A DNA stretch of 6,061 nt from CAZGTQ01 sp964528575 (GTDB lineage Bacteria; Planctomycetota; UBA1135; GCA-002686595). This document shows, piece by piece, positions 5,901-6,061 of the stretch. Numbering within the stretch: position 1 is the stretch's first letter; the number at the start of each line of letters is the position of its first letter. The notes below the pieces were generated by a model. That model was given only the letters and a program-made list of their open reading frames with translations, made no database searches and was not told the origin of the DNA. The stretch spans positions 1 through 6,061 of the forward strand of contig CAZGTQ010000294.1 in assembly GCA_964528575.1 (NCBI GenBank). The letters run 5' to 3'. A program made the position numbers and the translations under genes.

Positions 5901-6056
5901 TATCTGCTCGCCAGCTCGGTACTTTGCGACCGCCGGGTGCTCGACGACCCGATCAGGGTCGCCTCCGCGCCCGTCGGCCGCAACCGTCACGATTGTTGAG
6001 GGGCCAACCTGGCGGCATCTACGACGATCTCGGCAAAGCCTCATGAATAACCCGGG
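5866..6056. mobile_element. Non-autonomous transposable element (MITE-like), about 191 bp
   Basis: The element starts CCCGGATTATTCATGAGGCTT-like and ends with the near-perfect inverse. CTAG flanks it on both sides (5862-5865 and 6057-6060), fitting a 4-bp target duplication. Weaker inverted similarity continues inward (5901-5919 against 6004-6021, 14 of 18 with one gap), leaving a core of about 84 bp. The core contains a small hairpin CGACCC-GATCA-GGGTCG (5945-5961). No transposase is encoded, so it would need one supplied elsewhere. The ends remind me of IS1380-type elements, but I cannot verify the family. Because CTAG and GCTAGC are palindromic, the exact borders are ambiguous by a few bases. 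Confidence 0.7.
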
Positions 6057-6061
6057 CTAGC
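6022..6061 (-). repeat. Right inverted repeat (with flank) of the terminal element
   Basis: Mirror arm of 5861-5900, sharing the uninterrupted core TTATTCATGAGGCTT on the - strand. It ends exactly at the window edge, so symmetry beyond 6061 cannot be tested. Confidence 0.9.

Noticed and set aside
5878..6060. A 60-aa open frame spanning the terminal inverted-repeat element
   Set aside because: Its start lies in one repeat arm and its stop in the flanking CTAG. It has no ribosome site or recognisable domain, and the sequence is better explained as a MITE.

Overview
The window comes from a very GC-rich bacterial chromosome: third codon positions are almost all G or C, and every gene reads on the + strand. 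The order ribH-nusB-ftsY, the secreted low-complexity proteins of unknown function and the overall style suggest a high-GC planctomycete or a similar environmental bacterium. This placement is inference from gene order and composition, not from a marker gene.

Bases 2-1697 carry a two-component system of the LytS/LytTR type. The membrane histidine kinase is cut by the left window edge; its last membrane helix, PHFLFN phosphoacceptor motif and ATP-binding domain are visible. The response regulator (receiver plus LytTR DNA-binding domain) overlaps the kinase by 8 bp. A 155-bp gap follows, with several small hairpins and a direct-repeat pair spaced like a LytTR operator.

Bases 1853-3684 hold two genes of unknown function that overlap in ATGA. 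The first encodes an acidic, probably secreted protein with Gly/Arg-rich insertions. The second encodes a membrane-anchored or exported coiled-coil protein with an LTPAQ motif and a Gly/Arg-rich tail. The shared low-complexity composition and the coupled translation suggest they act together in the cell envelope. They follow the two-component system directly, but a regulatory link is only a hypothesis.

Bases 3685-3937 are non-coding: a 13-bp tandem repeat array, a strong terminator-like hairpin with a T-rich tail, and a weak promoter candidate. Then comes a tight housekeeping cluster: ribH (lumazine synthase), nusB (antitermination factor; GTG start overlapping the ribH stop) and ftsY (SRP receptor; starts 3 bp after nusB).

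From the ftsY stop codon to the window end lies a compact element of about 191 bp. It has nearly perfect 40-bp inverted ends (36/40 including the flanking bases), is flanked by CTAG on both sides and has no transposase. It looks like a MITE or an internally deleted insertion sequence, and is the clearest non-genic structure here. I found no tRNA, rRNA or CRISPR array. No wholly new multi-gene system is demonstrated; the best candidates for something undescribed are the 1853-3684 gene pair and the terminal element.
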